From assembly GCA_963576735.1 (NCBI GenBank), contig OY755175.1, positions 5,348,401 through 5,412,400 of the forward strand: DNA of 64,000 nucleotides, in the 5' to 3' direction. Position 1 is the first letter of the stretch; the number at the start of each line of letters is the position of its first letter. Shown here one piece after another: positions 32,701 through 44,406 of the stretch. A program made the translations under genes and the position numbers. A model generated the notes under the pieces. The model had not been told where the DNA came from, did no database searches, and worked only from the letters and a program-made list of their open reading frames with translations. The stretch comes from Bedellia somnulentella (taxonomy: Eukaryota; Arthropoda; Insecta; Lepidoptera; Bedelliidae).

Positions 32701-33565
32701 GTATAAATGGTAAAATATATATGGTTTCCTTCGCCAGTATTTTGTGCCCAATAACCGTTTAATTTTTCTTTATCGCAATCACGATTAATAACGAACGCAC
32801 ATTGAGCCAACATTACAATTAAAAGGAAAAATAAACTAAAGTCTTCTAATCCCGTCCATTATTAACAGGAACACAAAACTTGGGAGATATCGTTAAACTT
32901 TCCAGTTCATTGGACATACATTTTAATTTTGCTCAGGCAGTTCGACGACCTTTCGCACTCTATTCGCTTTTATCTCAATGTAACCGCGTCAACCGGGGTT
33001 CTATTCGTCTGGTTCGAGGAAATGGACATGGAATATTTATTTCTTCATTCCTCTTTGCTCTTTGGGAACTGATATTTAAAAGGTTTACTTTAGGCAAACG
33101 TAAGATTTGCATGTTCATTGTCTTGTTAGGAAATTATGTCTCTTCTGATCTTTGACGTATATTATTATTATCCAATTTTTAATTTTAATTAGTATTTATG
33201 TATGGGCTTTTTATTTATATAATATTTGTAGTCATGTATTTTATATATTTTTATACAATGTCTGTCGCGACATGATACCATCAATGCCATCATCAGATAG
33301 TTCCACCTTTCATATACCAGTGATTTTGGAACCAACTGGACTGCTGCGTGATGGTAGTAAAAGATCTGATGGGCTCTCTTTGATTCCTTGAGAGAATGGG
33401 AGGAAGCTCGTGTGAAGAACCTGTGTTGATACAATGACACTGGCACCCTCCTTTTGTCTGCGGCTCGGACTGAAGTTACGGCTAAAGGGATATGAAATTA
33501 AATTACATTTACAACGACAAGTAGTAGTTTATTTAGCTGAAATTTATACTAGGATACAAATATGT

Positions 33566-33905
33566 ATAAATTTACCGCTATTAATCCAAAAAAGGAGTAG
33601 TAGTAAAGAAAAGCTTTCGCAATGCAAATACTTCAGCCATTGTCGACAGCTGTGGCCGAGTAAATAGGTGACTGGCTTCGCGGTCCAGAGGTTGCGGGTT
33701 CGATCCCCGTTGAGAGCATCATTTATGTGATTATTCTATCGTTGAGTTAGTATCCCATAACACAAGTTCTACTTAGTTTGGAGCTGACTTGATCTGTGTG
33801 TAATATGTCCGTTTATTTATTTATTTCTGGAAGTTAAGTATAGGTTAAAAAAGGTAATGGGTCTTCAACTAGATCGTCCAAAAATACTTAGAGCCGTATT
33901 GAGTA
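33566..33905 (-). mobile_element. SINE-A copy interrupted by SINE-D
   Basis: Family sequence at 33566-33640 (ACCGCTATTAATCCAAAAAA) resumes at about 33829 (CTGGAAGTTAAGTATAGG, GGGTCTTCAACTAGATCG) after an inserted SINE-D. Confidence 0.65.
33641..33828 (+). mobile_element. SINE-D copy nested in SINE-A
   Basis: CAGCTGTGGCCGAGTAAATA head, GGTTCGATCCCCG B box, TAATATGTCCGTTTATTTAT tail, with SINE-A sequence on both sides. Confidence 0.82.
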
Positions 33906-34512
33906 GCGATCAAAACTTTATAAAAACGTGGTTTTATTAGAGAGATATGGAGCAACAAACATTCAACAAAATATATAAGTTAATTGATACACCCTTCTCT
34001 TTTTTGCAGTCGGTTAAAAAGGGTGGAATTCCTTGTTTTCCTTAATTTTATTGTTTAGTAATTAGTGGAATTCCATAATTTATTATAACTAAATCTTAAA
34101 GAAGGTATAAATACAGATAATAATTAAAACACGTGATTTATCATCAACACAGTAGAATAGACAATTCCAACGCTGTTATTTCAATGATTCCTTATTTATA
34201 CAAATATCTATTAAAATAAAGGCAGTCACTAACCTCTCGCAATGAGATAATACACATGGGAAAAACCTTATTAAATGAAACCTTTCATTTTATTCAAGTT
34301 ATTCATTAGGACCTTCAAATTTTTAGGTGATTGTTCCAGGGAATATAGTACTTAGTCCCACCGCCTGTCATTGACCTTCCATACAACTCAATTTGAAAAT
34401 TTATTAAGAGTAAAGTGTGTTTATGACTAGTAGAGCAGGCCTTTAGGTAATATGTTTTTAAAGAAATGGAATTGCGCAATGTATTTTCATTGTTACTCTC
34501 TTTATTTATTTT

Positions 34513-34825
34513 TCGACTGTTGTGGCCGACTGGATAGGCGACTAGGTTCTCGGTGAGGAGGTTTCGAGTTCGATACCCGCTGAGAGCAACATTTATGTAA
34601 TGAGCATAAATGATTGCTTCTTACTCTGTGTGTTATTTATAATAATATAATTTATTTATTCAGACAATACAGTCCATTATTGTTAGCACTTTATTATTTA
34701 TGTGTGAATTATATAATATTAAATATATCGTTAAGTTAGTATCCCATAATACAAGTCTTACTTAGTTTGGGGGTAACTTGATCTGTGTATGTCCGTATAT
34801 ATATGTATTTATTTATTTAGTGTCT
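34513..34825 (+). mobile_element. SINE-D copy with internal insertion
   Basis: CTGTTGTGGCCGACTGGATA head and AGTTCGATACCCGC B box. About 60 bp (near 34638-34698) are absent from the copy at 25040. Tail is TATTTATTTA-like. Confidence 0.78.
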
Positions 34826-34830
34826 AGTGT

Positions 34831-35078
34831 CTGTGTAGTGTCGGCTTAGAATAACACTACCCAATTTCTGCCGGTGGGTGTTCGTAAGAGGCAACTAACG
34901 GTATTGGGGCTTTTAAGGGATTATTGGGTGATGCGGTTGGAGACCCATCACCAACATCCTTTATTTTGCCATCTTTTCCCCACTCAACTTTCCAAAAGTG
35001 GCTGAGGAACTTCTAGTTCCTTAGCTCTGGCTACCCCTTCAAGGAATTTATAGCCGTGAGTATATTTATATATGTATG
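34831..35078 (+). mobile_element. SINE-A copy
   Basis: CTGTGTAGTGTCGGCTTAGA through ATAGCCGTGAGTATATTTAT. Confidence 0.87.
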
Positions 35079-35721
35079 TTATTTATTTATTTATTTATTT
35101 CACTGTTTAAATTTAATTAAATATCTTTGTGTTTGTTTCATCAATTGTTTATGCCTGCAGCTAGTATAAACGTGACTAAGTAAAAAAAACTATGTCAATA
35201 AACAATAAGCCGCAATGGTGAACCAAGCCACATATTCCAATTTTCAAAGGTAAATCATTTGATTAATGAACCTATGCAAGTTCTCTATTGAAGCTTTGCG
35301 GTCTCATATCAGTTCAGTTCAGAGTAACATAGAATTTTGAGTAAAATTTAATTAGTATACACGTGTGTACAAAACTATATTATTTGGTAGGTAAGTATTT
35401 TTTTATGACAACGAATGCGATGTACCAAATAGTTAAAGCTACTATATTTTTTTTACAGCTATATGATTATGTAATGTTTTTAGTTTTTTCATGTGAAAGT
35501 TGAATTCATTCATGTGCGGCGTGGGGATATTAAATTAAAGTAAGTGGTAGGTACAAATATGGTTTTGTATGTATTAATATGCTTATTTATATATATGTTT
35601 CATTTGACGACTCATTGGATCTTTTAGCTCTCATAAAGATCTTAAACCTATTTATTTTATAGATAAATGGGTGTCTTAAGAGGTGATTTCTTTTGATAAT
35701 GTCGGTATATATATATATATA

Positions 35722-36122
35722 CTAGCTGACCCCACAGACTTCCCACTGTCAAAAGTGTAGACTTTCACGTCGTCAAACTGAAATATTTAATTGACCTGTT
35801 GAGGGTCTCTGTCATGGGATGAGAAAAAAGGTGTTTTTCATAGTGTCCTCTCAATTTTTTCACTTTATAAATTTTAAGTTTATAAGTATAGTAGTTTCGG
35901 CTGAGCATTGATTCTTAGTCTGTTTAACCATTTTTTAAGAAAATTTATTGATCTCTTAATTTTTCTGGGATAAAAAATGTCCTATTGTGTTAATTGGGAT
36001 CATTATCTGGCTTCCTGTAAATTTTATTTTAAATACGTTCTGTGAATTAGTCTTCATTTAGCTACAAACACACAAACATCTAAACTTTCACATTTATAAA
36101 TTTATAATATTAATAGGATAAG
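35722..36122 (+). repeat. Repeat G copy 2
   Basis: ACTAGCTGACCCCACAGACT through ATAATATTAATAGGAT, longer in the middle than copy 1. Confidence 0.6.
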
Positions 36123-36393
36123 GCTTAAACATAAGCTTCTCGCGCAGGTGACCTCGCTCGCTGGCCAGCGCAGCGTCTTGTCTTGCGCTTCATGCACGCG
36201 TGTAAATTTTGTTGCGGAGTAATTTAAAAATTGTATTATCTTCTAAGATGTTTATTTCAATTAAGTGATGTCAAGGACAATTTTGTTCTCAATTAATTAC
36301 TCTCAATCAACATATTTATTTGGATAAAGATTAATATTATGTTGATAAAACATTATGGCAATTATGCATTAAATTCGACCAAATTTATTTACC

Positions 36394-37364
36394 ACTAGCT
36401 TTTTGCCCGCGACTTCGTCCGCGTGGACTACATTTTTTGCATCCGCTTTACATTCCAAAACACCTAAACACTATCACAACTTCTGTTTTTTCATATTTAT
36501 ATTCCCGCGGGCGTTGTAAAGAATATAAAGGACATTGAGGCTTTTTAAGTGATTGTTGGGCGATGCAGTTGGTAACCCATCACTAACAACCCTTATTTAA
36601 CTATCTTTTCCCTAATCTATTTCCAAAAGTGGATGAAGAATAACTATCTCTGAAGCTATGGCTACCCTTTTATGAGATTTATGCCCGTTAATATATACTC
36701 ATTAATGGTGGATAGATGAATTTCATAAATTCAATCGCACCATGTATTATGTTTCTAGATAAATAAATTTCAAAAATCTCTATATTAACTTTCATTTGCT
36801 ATTTCACAAAATCCTTTATATTGTTCAGAAAAATATGTAATATACTTTCAATTATCTTTATTCATACATATTCGCATAGTTGAATGTGAAAAAGAAGGAT
36901 TAGTGCATCCTATTATTCTAACCTAACACAAAAGCAAAAAAGTCTGAACAAGACTTTAATCACCCGGGATTCGAACCTGGGTCTTTCGATCTTAGTGTTT
37001 ACCAAACGGTATACCACTACGCCACGCAGACATTTGTATAAGTCTCAAATTTGTGATATCCTATATATCTAGTAGTCATACTATTGACAAACAATTAAAT
37101 GGACAATTATTTTGATGAAAATGGATGAAACCCTTATTTTTCCAAAAAAACTATTAATAAAGAGTCCGATAAAGTCGGTCGATGAAAAAATTAATCGTGT
37201 AAATATGGGGAACTATACAAAAGTTATGTCGTTTTATGCTCCTGTGGGAACCCTTGCGAAATCCGGGATAAATTATATCCTATATGTTGGCTAGGTGTAT
37301 AACCTACATTCATGCCAAATTTGATCAAGATCGGTCCGGTAGAATTAACGTGATGAACGGACAT

Positions 37365-37399
<35 letters not shown>

Positions 37400-37515
37400 T
37401 TTTTTTCAAAAATAGCAAATTTGGCTTCAGTATCGAAAATAAAACATATTCCACCGGTTTTTTTTTTTTCTTCAATGTACAGTTTTGACCTCGTTACAGT
37501 CTTATTATAGTATAG
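36394..37515 (+). mobile_element. Element F copy 1: composite repeat with SINE-A module and tRNA-like segment
   Basis: From CTAGCTTTTTGCCCGCGACT (followed by TCGTCCGCGTGG), through a SINE-A module at about 36525-36710, a minus-strand tRNA-like segment (36957-37032; B box side GATTCGAACC), ATCAAGATCGGTCCGGTAGA, a GACA microsatellite at 37366-37400, to TTATTATAGTATAGATAG. The same parts recur in reverse at 52018-53400. The class is not resolved. Confidence 0.65.
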
Positions 37516-37859
37516 ATAGAAGATAAAAATGGTTATAGTAAGTGAAACTTAAAAGTTAGAAATATACTGTCGCGGGCATTTTTTCAGATCATATAAAGAG
37601 AAATAATTCTTTAATACATTTTTTTGGGTAACTTAAACCGTTTACGCAGCGCACACAATGGAAGCCTTAGTATGAAGAATTATCCCCGTTTTTGTAACAT
37701 TATTCGCTGATAGTTTGCTCCTGTTAGTCGCAGCGTGATGATATATAGCCTAAAACCTTCCTCAATAAATGGACTATCCAACACAAAAATAATTTTTAAA
37801 TTTTATTGGGTATTTTAGTATAGATTTATATTTTATCAATTATTTTTATTTTATCAAAG

Positions 37860-38030
37860 GCTGGCGTCCGAAGTATGAAGAATAAAAGAGCATATATGAA
37901 AAGATTGATGGATGTAAACGAAGCTAGAGAGGTTTGTCAGGATCGTGCGAAGTGGCGATCAATAGTTTCTGCCTACCCCGATGGGAACTAATGGCGTGAG
38001 TATATGTATGTATGTATGTATGTATATTTT
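37860..38030 (+). mobile_element. LINE-B (RTE-like) 3' end: last 43 codons of the polyprotein plus tail
   Basis: An open frame from 37860 to TAA at 37989-37991 encodes the C-terminus, including MKRLMDVNEAREV and DRAKWRSIVSAYPDGN. The 3' end ATGGCGTGAGTATATGTATG and a TATG microsatellite follow. This is the best-preserved LINE-B copy and defines the orientation of the family. Confidence 0.8.
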
Positions 38031-38461
38031 ATCAAAAGCCGCCCTTGCCTGATATCATAGTGCATGACGTCATAGTCGCGCCCCCAGTCACCCTTCGTCT
38101 GGAAACTACTCAATCACAGTTATTATGGCTTCTTAATTGCTCATTGACGTATTACTATCGATTTCACTTGTCAATGCTATCAGAGTCGTTAACTATCACA
38201 AATACATATTTTCAAGCTATTCATTCCCATACAAATAGGCAGATACTATTAATTTCATTTTCTCTGAGGGACTTTATCTCTACATTTACATTTAGTCACT
38301 GCCATTATTTTTTGTCACACACTAACCAAAAAAGTAGAATCAAGCATCATGCTTTCCCATTCAAGCCTTTTCATCAAGTATTTACTGCTCTCTCAAAACC
38401 CATTGTTTTCGTTCGACATTCACCCTCATTCCATACTTACGTACACGCAAATCTTGTTAGT

Positions 38462-38720
38462 GAAATGAAATGAAAATGAAAAATATTTATTTTTACACCA
38501 GCAATAACCAAAATAACAACAGTTTACATTACAAAGGTACCTTTAGGTGATATTTGGTAATTAGGTGACGAAATTTTACAATTGGAGAGGTCGTTGTCCC
38601 CTACACTAGGCATAGCCTGTATCGTGGGGGACCTGGTAGGCATGTGACATTAAAGCGTAAACAGGGTTTCGCAGGTGGCGTAGTAAATAAAAATAAAATT
38701 TTAAATTCTAATCTAAAATA
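38462..38720 (-). mobile_element. 3' end of a non-LTR retrotransposon, heavily 5'-truncated
   Basis: Read on the minus strand it runs through CACGATACAGGCTATGCCTA and GTGTAGGGGACAACGACC to AATAAATATTTTTCATTTTC, a typical LINE 3' UTR and tail. The motif matches the LINE 3' UTR at 44320-44360. Confidence 0.65.
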
Positions 38721-38734
38721 CAAAATCAACACAA

Positions 38735-38970
38735 TAGTGTAGGCAGAGACTATCGATTACAATTTAGTACAATCGTGGGAAACTTCTTTCATTTAAATTC
38801 TTAAATATTTTCATACCTGTCCTTTTATTCTTCGGACTTCGGGAGCATACCTTTTTGATTTCATTTTCTACCTCACCTTAATGTGTCTTCCGAGTTCTTC
38901 CTCTACATTCATTATCATCATCATCGACATTAACTCTAATCTCATTCACTTTCTTTCAAAATATTTCTTA
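38735..38970 (-). mobile_element. LINE-B 3' fragment, decayed
   Basis: GTAGGCAGAGACTATCGATT and CATACCTGTCCTTTTATTCT match the family on the minus strand. The left end adjoins the LINE 3' UTR at 38462-38720. A weaker relative may lie at about 38217-38400. Confidence 0.55.
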
Positions 38971-39166
38971 AAAATCTTTCACTGATGATACAAGTAACCC
39001 CTAATCGATTTGACTATTTATTATCTTTTGATTGCACTCATAACTGAAACATGTTATTTTTTCATAGTTTATTCCTAATGATATTAACGAATTTGCTGAA
39101 TTCTTAAATAACATTTCAAGATCAGAACGTGTTGAAGCGAGCCGAGATTAAAAAAGGGAATTTGAA

Positions 39167-39438
39167 CTAAGAAATCATTGTACAAAATTCTCCATCTTGT
39201 CTCTCCGGGTCGTTTTCAATTGGTACTTCATATTTTCTTCGGGGAAGTTTCTTGACTTTTGCTGAAACACTTCGTCTTTGCCTTTTCGGGGAAGGAATTA
39301 CTTTTTCTTTACTTAGAATTCGTTCGTGGATCTGATTAGTATCTAAGCAATTACTTGAATCCTCTCTAGGTCTATTTATATAAGGTTCACTGACCCTGGA
39401 CTGAATACTCGTATTTTCTATACTAGATTTTTTGTCAG
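39167..39438 (-). CDS. Candidate terminal exon of an unknown gene
   Basis: A minus-strand frame without stops runs from just inside a good acceptor (ATTTCTACAG, exon from 39438) to a stop at 39167. It encodes about 90 lysine/arginine-rich residues (SPKRQRRSVSAKVKKLPRRK) ending DGEFCTMIS. An AATAAA on the same strand lies about 100 bp beyond the stop. It overlaps no repeat recognised here. No family is recognised and no partner exon was found; a chance frame remains possible. Confidence 0.25.
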
Positions 39439-39761
39439 TTTTCTGTAGAAATAGTGAGTTATTTGATTGCAATAATGAAATCGATCTGATTGTCGTTGTT
39501 TTAGGAACATATTATTTGAAGCCCATCGGAGATCTCGGGATGCATGATGAGTTTTGCTTTATTCAGCCTTCTCATGGATCACCTCTCAATCAATTTTACT
39601 TAAATGCAATGGATCTTTAGTTATCATTATAAGATGTTTGTATTGGTGTACGTGGATCGAGTGCTCGTGGTGACAACTGACATTCCACTCAAGAGAGATC
39701 ATTGGAGCTATAAATTAATTTGAATTACCATGAATGTGAAATAAAATAAAAATATACTTAC

Positions 39762-40125
39762 ATAACATAATATAAATAACATAAACGTTCACGCCGAATA
39801 TCCCTGAAGGGGTTGGCAGAGGTACTAATACTTCTGAACATCACGTGACTTTGTCACCTGGTGTTCAGAGTACCCACGTTTTGCATGGACAGTGTACTAG
39901 GGGCAGGCCTATCGCCGTTTTGTACGAATACACTGTCACATGACTAAGTACAACTCAGCCATGTGGGTTTCCTCACGATGTTTTCCCTCACCGTTAACAA
40001 GCATGATAAATTAACCACACATATGTCTTTAGAAAAGACAAATTGGTGTAGGCCCGACCTAGGATTTGAACACTAGTCGTTTGCACGATAACCGAGTGTT
40101 CTACCCACTGGGCTATCACGGTTGC
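39762..40125 (-). mobile_element. SINE-C full-length copy
   Basis: TATAAATAACATAAACGTTC tail on the left through CACTGGGCTATCACGG head on the right. Confidence 0.87.
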
Positions 40126-40307
40126 TAAATACTATACTTAGTTACCATTAAAAGCATACATTGAAATACACTTCCATAAGGAGAAAAGTTTTGTAGGACG
40201 TGAGCGTAAAATTCTATTCACAATTTGTTTGCTTAGTACAGTACTACTCCATATACACGATGAGGATGTCGTACGAAGTGACTAGGGGATCGAGGGTTTT
40301 AAAGCTA

Positions 40308-40550
40308 TTGTCTTATTTCTAATGTCACTACCCTTTTCTGTCACGGGTGTCGTAAGAGGCGTTTAAGGTTATTGGGTTATTATAAGTGGTTTTTTAGTGA
40401 TGCGGTTAGAGCCCCATCACCAACGATACTTTGTTTCTACCATCTTGACCCCGGTCAACTTTTAAATGTGGCTGAGGAGTTTCTAGCTCTGAAGTTCGGG
40501 CTACCCCTTTTTGGGATTTATGGCCGTGAGTACATGTATGTATGGATGTT
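40308..40550 (+). mobile_element. SINE-A copy
   Basis: AATGTCACTACCCTTTTCTG through TATGGCCGTGAGTACATGTA; a second short tail-end fragment follows at about 40585-40622. Confidence 0.82.
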
Positions 40551-40674
40551 TCTTCAAAAGTAGCTATGGAATTTTTGATACCGGAGTTCTATTTACCCCT
40601 TTTTCGAATTTATAACCGTGATTGTTTCTGTAACCAAGATGTACATTCACAACAATTAATTTAAATGTTTATCA

Positions 40675-41196
40675 ATTCGGTATGCAAAGTTTTACTAAAG
40701 TGATGCTGATTACAAAACCATTTCGAGATATTATGGTTATAAACAATATTTTCTTGAAATTATATTAATTGAAGCTAAGATGACTGTTATTTTATCAAAA
40801 AACTGTAACAGTGTTTGACCTTCAATGTTGTTTCAAAGACAAACGGTTTTGCAGTTTATTAATAAAATATCGAAAATCACAGGTTTGTTTAGTATAATAT
40901 CGTAATAATTTCATTTGACATCACAAATTCGTGATATGTTTTGCAATCAGCAACATTTTTATAAAACATTTCGTTTCATTTGCATGTCGCTACGTGATTT
41001 TATCGATAGATGACGTCATTAATTACAAAAGTTGAACAATCTTCAAAAAATCATAACTTTGCAATTACTTATTTTAAATGGAAAATATTCAAATTAGTCT
41101 TTTATTTTCGTGTTTACTATCGAATGAAAATATTTAATAAATACCAAAAAAAAACTTTGCATACCGAAATTCGGTATGCAAAGTTTTTTTTTGGTA
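40675..41196. repeat. Inverted-repeat-bounded segment ending in a 55-bp palindrome
   Basis: TTCGGTATGCAAAGTTTT occurs at 40676-40693, inverted at 41151-41168, and again direct at 41170-41187. The last two form a perfect palindrome, arms 41142-41168 and 41170-41196 around one base. The interval 40676-41168 could be a ~490-bp MITE with 18-bp ends; no target duplication was identified. Confidence 0.65.
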
Positions 41197-41199
41197 AGA

Positions 41200-42480
41200 G
41201 AGGTAATTTTCAATAATGCAAATCTTTCATGTAATGATTGATGCCAATCCAGCTTTAGTTCAATGAATTAATATTAATGTATTAATTTAAAAACTTTTAA
41301 GAGGTATATTTAATATGGGATATTTATATAATTTGTCTGATGTGTAAGTAAACCCTGTAGTAGTTTTATCTATTTACAAAACAACAATAAATTATTATAA
41401 GTTATATTATATTTATGCGAAAACCGTTTTATTTTTTGCATTACGCTGGTTGGATACAATAAAAAATCAAATATGATAAGCTAAGTAGCCCGTAAAAATG
41501 TTAGATATTTAAACATGATAAGATAACTATCTATTAACCTTTTGAAAAAGATAAAAATATCCTTTGAAAAAATAATTGTGACAATGTGCTTATGAGCCAT
41601 CAGGTATCTTGAAAGCGTAAGAAATGCCATTGACCTCGGGTGCTTGAACTTCAAGTAGGGGCGCCATTTCGCAAGACGCATTGTACTTATATTGCATTTA
41701 CTTACGATAAGTGATGTCTGTGATGTATATATTATACATTTTATATTATATTCTTAAAAAATACCTTTTATATTCAAAAGCGCTGCCGAATATTAGAATT
41801 TTATTTCGTTATAATAATCCACAGATTTATCTAAATACTGTTGTGAACAAAAATGTCTTACAATCCTGTTTACTTACATTTTAAATGGTACGCAATATTT
41901 AAATCTACTGTGGCGAATATGGGTTACAAATTTTGCCATTATGATGGTGATAGACAATTTGAATCGGACATACCTAATACATCTGTGAAAAATAATTCCT
42001 CTTCTGTCACCTTTTTAAATAAATAAAAAAAGACGATCGAATGCACAAGTACTTATATACTGCAACAATACTTAATACCTAAATTGTTGTGCCGATTATT
42101 AATTTTATTTAAAATTGTTTTCGATGACATCAGTTAAGTTTTACAAGCCAAGAATCAATTATTTCAACTTAATTGGCCGACTGAAACTTTGGAGAATTGG
42201 CTACAAAGTTTATAAAACCTACAAAAAGTTTCATAACTGATTTCAAGTAACTCCTGAATTTTTAATGACTTATATATTACGTAACGCTTTTCTATTACGT
42301 CATTTGAAAACGTTACTTATATAATGAGGAGTGGGTTCAAATCCTGAAATGGGACACCACCTCTTTTTCTAAAGTTTCACTTGTATGACACTGTGTTGAG
42401 TTTGACCCTTGCATGTTGGTATTGATTTGCTGAAAATAAATATTTTGAATAAAATTTGGTAAAAGAATATCTTATTACCT
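41200..42480. other. No recognised feature apart from a short SINE-like remnant
   Basis: AT-rich. GTGGGTTCAAATCCTGAAAT near 42330 resembles a B-box region of a decayed SINE; nothing else stands out. Confidence 0.4.
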
Positions 42481-42482
42481 CG

Positions 42483-42738
42483 ACGTGACAGCTCAATGGG
42501 TAGAACACCGGTTAACGTGCAAGCGACTAGAGTTCAAATCCCGGGTCGGGCCTACACAAATTTGTCTTTTCTAAAGACATATGTGTGGTTAATTCATCAT
42601 GGTTCTTAACGGTGAGGGAAAACATTGTGAGGAAACCCACATGGCTGAGTTTAACTAGTCTTGTGACTGTGTATTTGTACAAAACGGCGATAGGCCTGCC
42701 ACCTGTCACGTTAGTACACTGTCCATGCAAGTGACAAA
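42483..42738 (+). mobile_element. SINE-C copy with 3' deletions
   Basis: Head and first two thirds are present; about 25 bp before GTGACAAAGT and everything after it are missing. It abuts reverse-transcriptase sequence at 42739. Confidence 0.8.
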
Positions 42739-43870
42739 GTTCTTGGATCTGGCCAAGGCGTTCGACACTGTGTCCATTAAGATCTTGCTTAAAAAAATGG
42801 AAACTTTAGGTAAGCGCGGAGTAGCTATCAATTGGTTTACAAGCTATCTCACCGGGCGGTAACAGTGTACCAAGATTGGTAGTGCAATTAGTTCTCTTGG
42901 TGATGTATCTTATGGCGTACCACAAGTTAGTATACTCGGGCCAACACTGTTCTTAATATATATTAATGACATTTGCTCTAAAGTTGTATTAAATGCAGAC
43001 ATTGTATGCTACGCTGATGATACTGCCATAATTTTTCAGGGGAACTCTTGGGAGGATGCACAAGTAACTGCACAGCTAGGTCCTTCGCAAATATCAAACT
43101 GGCTGAAATTTAATCTCTTAAGCCTTAACGTATCAAAAACGCACTTTTTGTGTTTTCACAAGACTAAGTCGTCAGCCCCACCTTCGAACCTAACCACTGT
43201 AAAAATCCACGATGTAATGTGCTCAAATGTCAATTCATCAACACAACCATGTACATGTGCTTCTATAAATAAAACTAAAATGTCAAATATCAAGGAATGA
43301 ATATTGATGAAAATTTAATTTTTAAGGAGCATATCTGCATCACTTCCTCTAGAGTACGAAAATTGATATTTGCTATGAAACTTCTTCGAGAGGTCACTGA
43401 GGGAAGGTTGGTTTGGGGTGGATGTGCTGTTTCAGTCCTCATAATATTAGAAAGGGCCCAAAGGGCTGTGCTAAAAACCCTTCTCCGGAAACCTTGCAGA
43501 TATTCCACATCACTTTTATTCGCAGATTCAGAAGTTCTAACCGTACGCAAAGTATTTATTTTCAAATCAGTATTGTATGCTCACCGTAATATAGCTCAAA
43601 GTCCATTTTATAAAGAACTGTTGGAAAAACGAAAATTTGGAATTCCTGTACCTTCTTTTATAACAAGTTTTGGCCAACGATTAAGACATTTTTTGTCCCC
43701 TTTTTTTTACAATAAATTAATTTCCAAATTTCCTGACTTAAAATCTTATGGTAACTGGGATTTTAAAAAGAAGGTATCTGCTATAATTCTGCTCTTTAAT
43801 ACACACACACACAGTCATACACACACACACACAAACACACATTTCTCTCAGTTATTATAATGTATAACTG
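42739..43870 (+). pseudogene. Decayed non-LTR reverse transcriptase
   Basis: From 42739 the frame reads [20 protein letters not shown], then meets a TAA after SYLTGR. It resumes with VSYGVPQVSILGPTLFLIYI and YADDTAII (catalytic YADD kept, Gly of PQGS changed to Val). A shifted frame from 43297 continues the C-terminal region (ENLIFKEHI, VWGGCA, LERAQRAVLK) to a CA microsatellite near 43800-43836. The N-terminus and endonuclease are absent. Its start abuts a truncated SINE-C. Confidence 0.85.
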
Positions 43871-43920
43871 TTTTACCTTGTTTCTTTGTGTTAGTTATTA
43901 TTATTTTCTATTATTATATT

Positions 43921-44188
43921 ACTAGCTGACCCGACAGACTTTGTACTGTTAAATTTGCTTATGACAAAGCTTAAGGCGTTTTTTTAATTAATTTAATAAA
44001 ACCTCAAAAATTGTAGCCTATGTGTTATTCTGATGTATAAGCTATAGCCTATGTGTTATTCTGATGTATAAGCTATATTGTGATAAAGTTTCATTCAAAT
44101 CCATTCAGTAGTTTTTACGTGAAAGAGTAACAAAGATCCATACATCCATACTTACAAACTTTCGCCTTTATAATATTAATAGGATTAT
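43921..44188 (+). repeat. Repeat G copy 3, inside a LINE remnant
   Basis: ACTAGCTGACCCGACAGACT through CTTTATAATATTAATAGGAT. It contains a short direct duplication (TAGCCTATGTGTTATTCTGA twice, near 44013 and 44045). Confidence 0.65.
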
Positions 44189-44289
44189 TGTTTTTTTTCT
44201 TTTGTAGTCTAACAATCTTAAAATTAAGTAAAATGTACAATTTTACTACTAAGATCTCTTTTTGTAAACAATTAATAAGTAGGAAAGCT

Positions 44290-44406
44290 TTTTTTGGTAG
44301 TTTTTGTTTTACCGATCCCTGCGATACAGGCTCCGCCTAGTGCAAGGATCATCAATTTACTATGTATCTGTAATTTTTGGTGTGTTAATAAACGGTTTTT
44401 TTTTAT
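44290..44406 (+). repeat. 3' UTR end of the decayed LINE, separated from its coding part by repeat G
   Basis: CTGCGATACAGGCTCCGCCTA followed by GTGCAAGG resembles the LINE 3' UTR at 38462-38720 on the other strand. Repeat G (43921-44188) sits between this and the reverse transcriptase remnant, so it probably inserted into the LINE 3' UTR. Confidence 0.55.

Noticed and set aside
33152..33446. Overlapping 79- and 85-codon frames on both strands
   Set aside because: No ATG/splice support or family; likely chance frames in AT-rich sequence.
33945..34022. Intron-like acceptor TTTTTTGCAGTCGGTTAAAA
   Set aside because: GCAGTCGGTTAAAA resembles the end of a common lepidopteran dispersed repeat, and no coding sequence follows.
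37366..37400. GACA repeats as a CRISPR-like or minisatellite array
   Set aside because: A plain tetranucleotide microsatellite within element F; no spacers.
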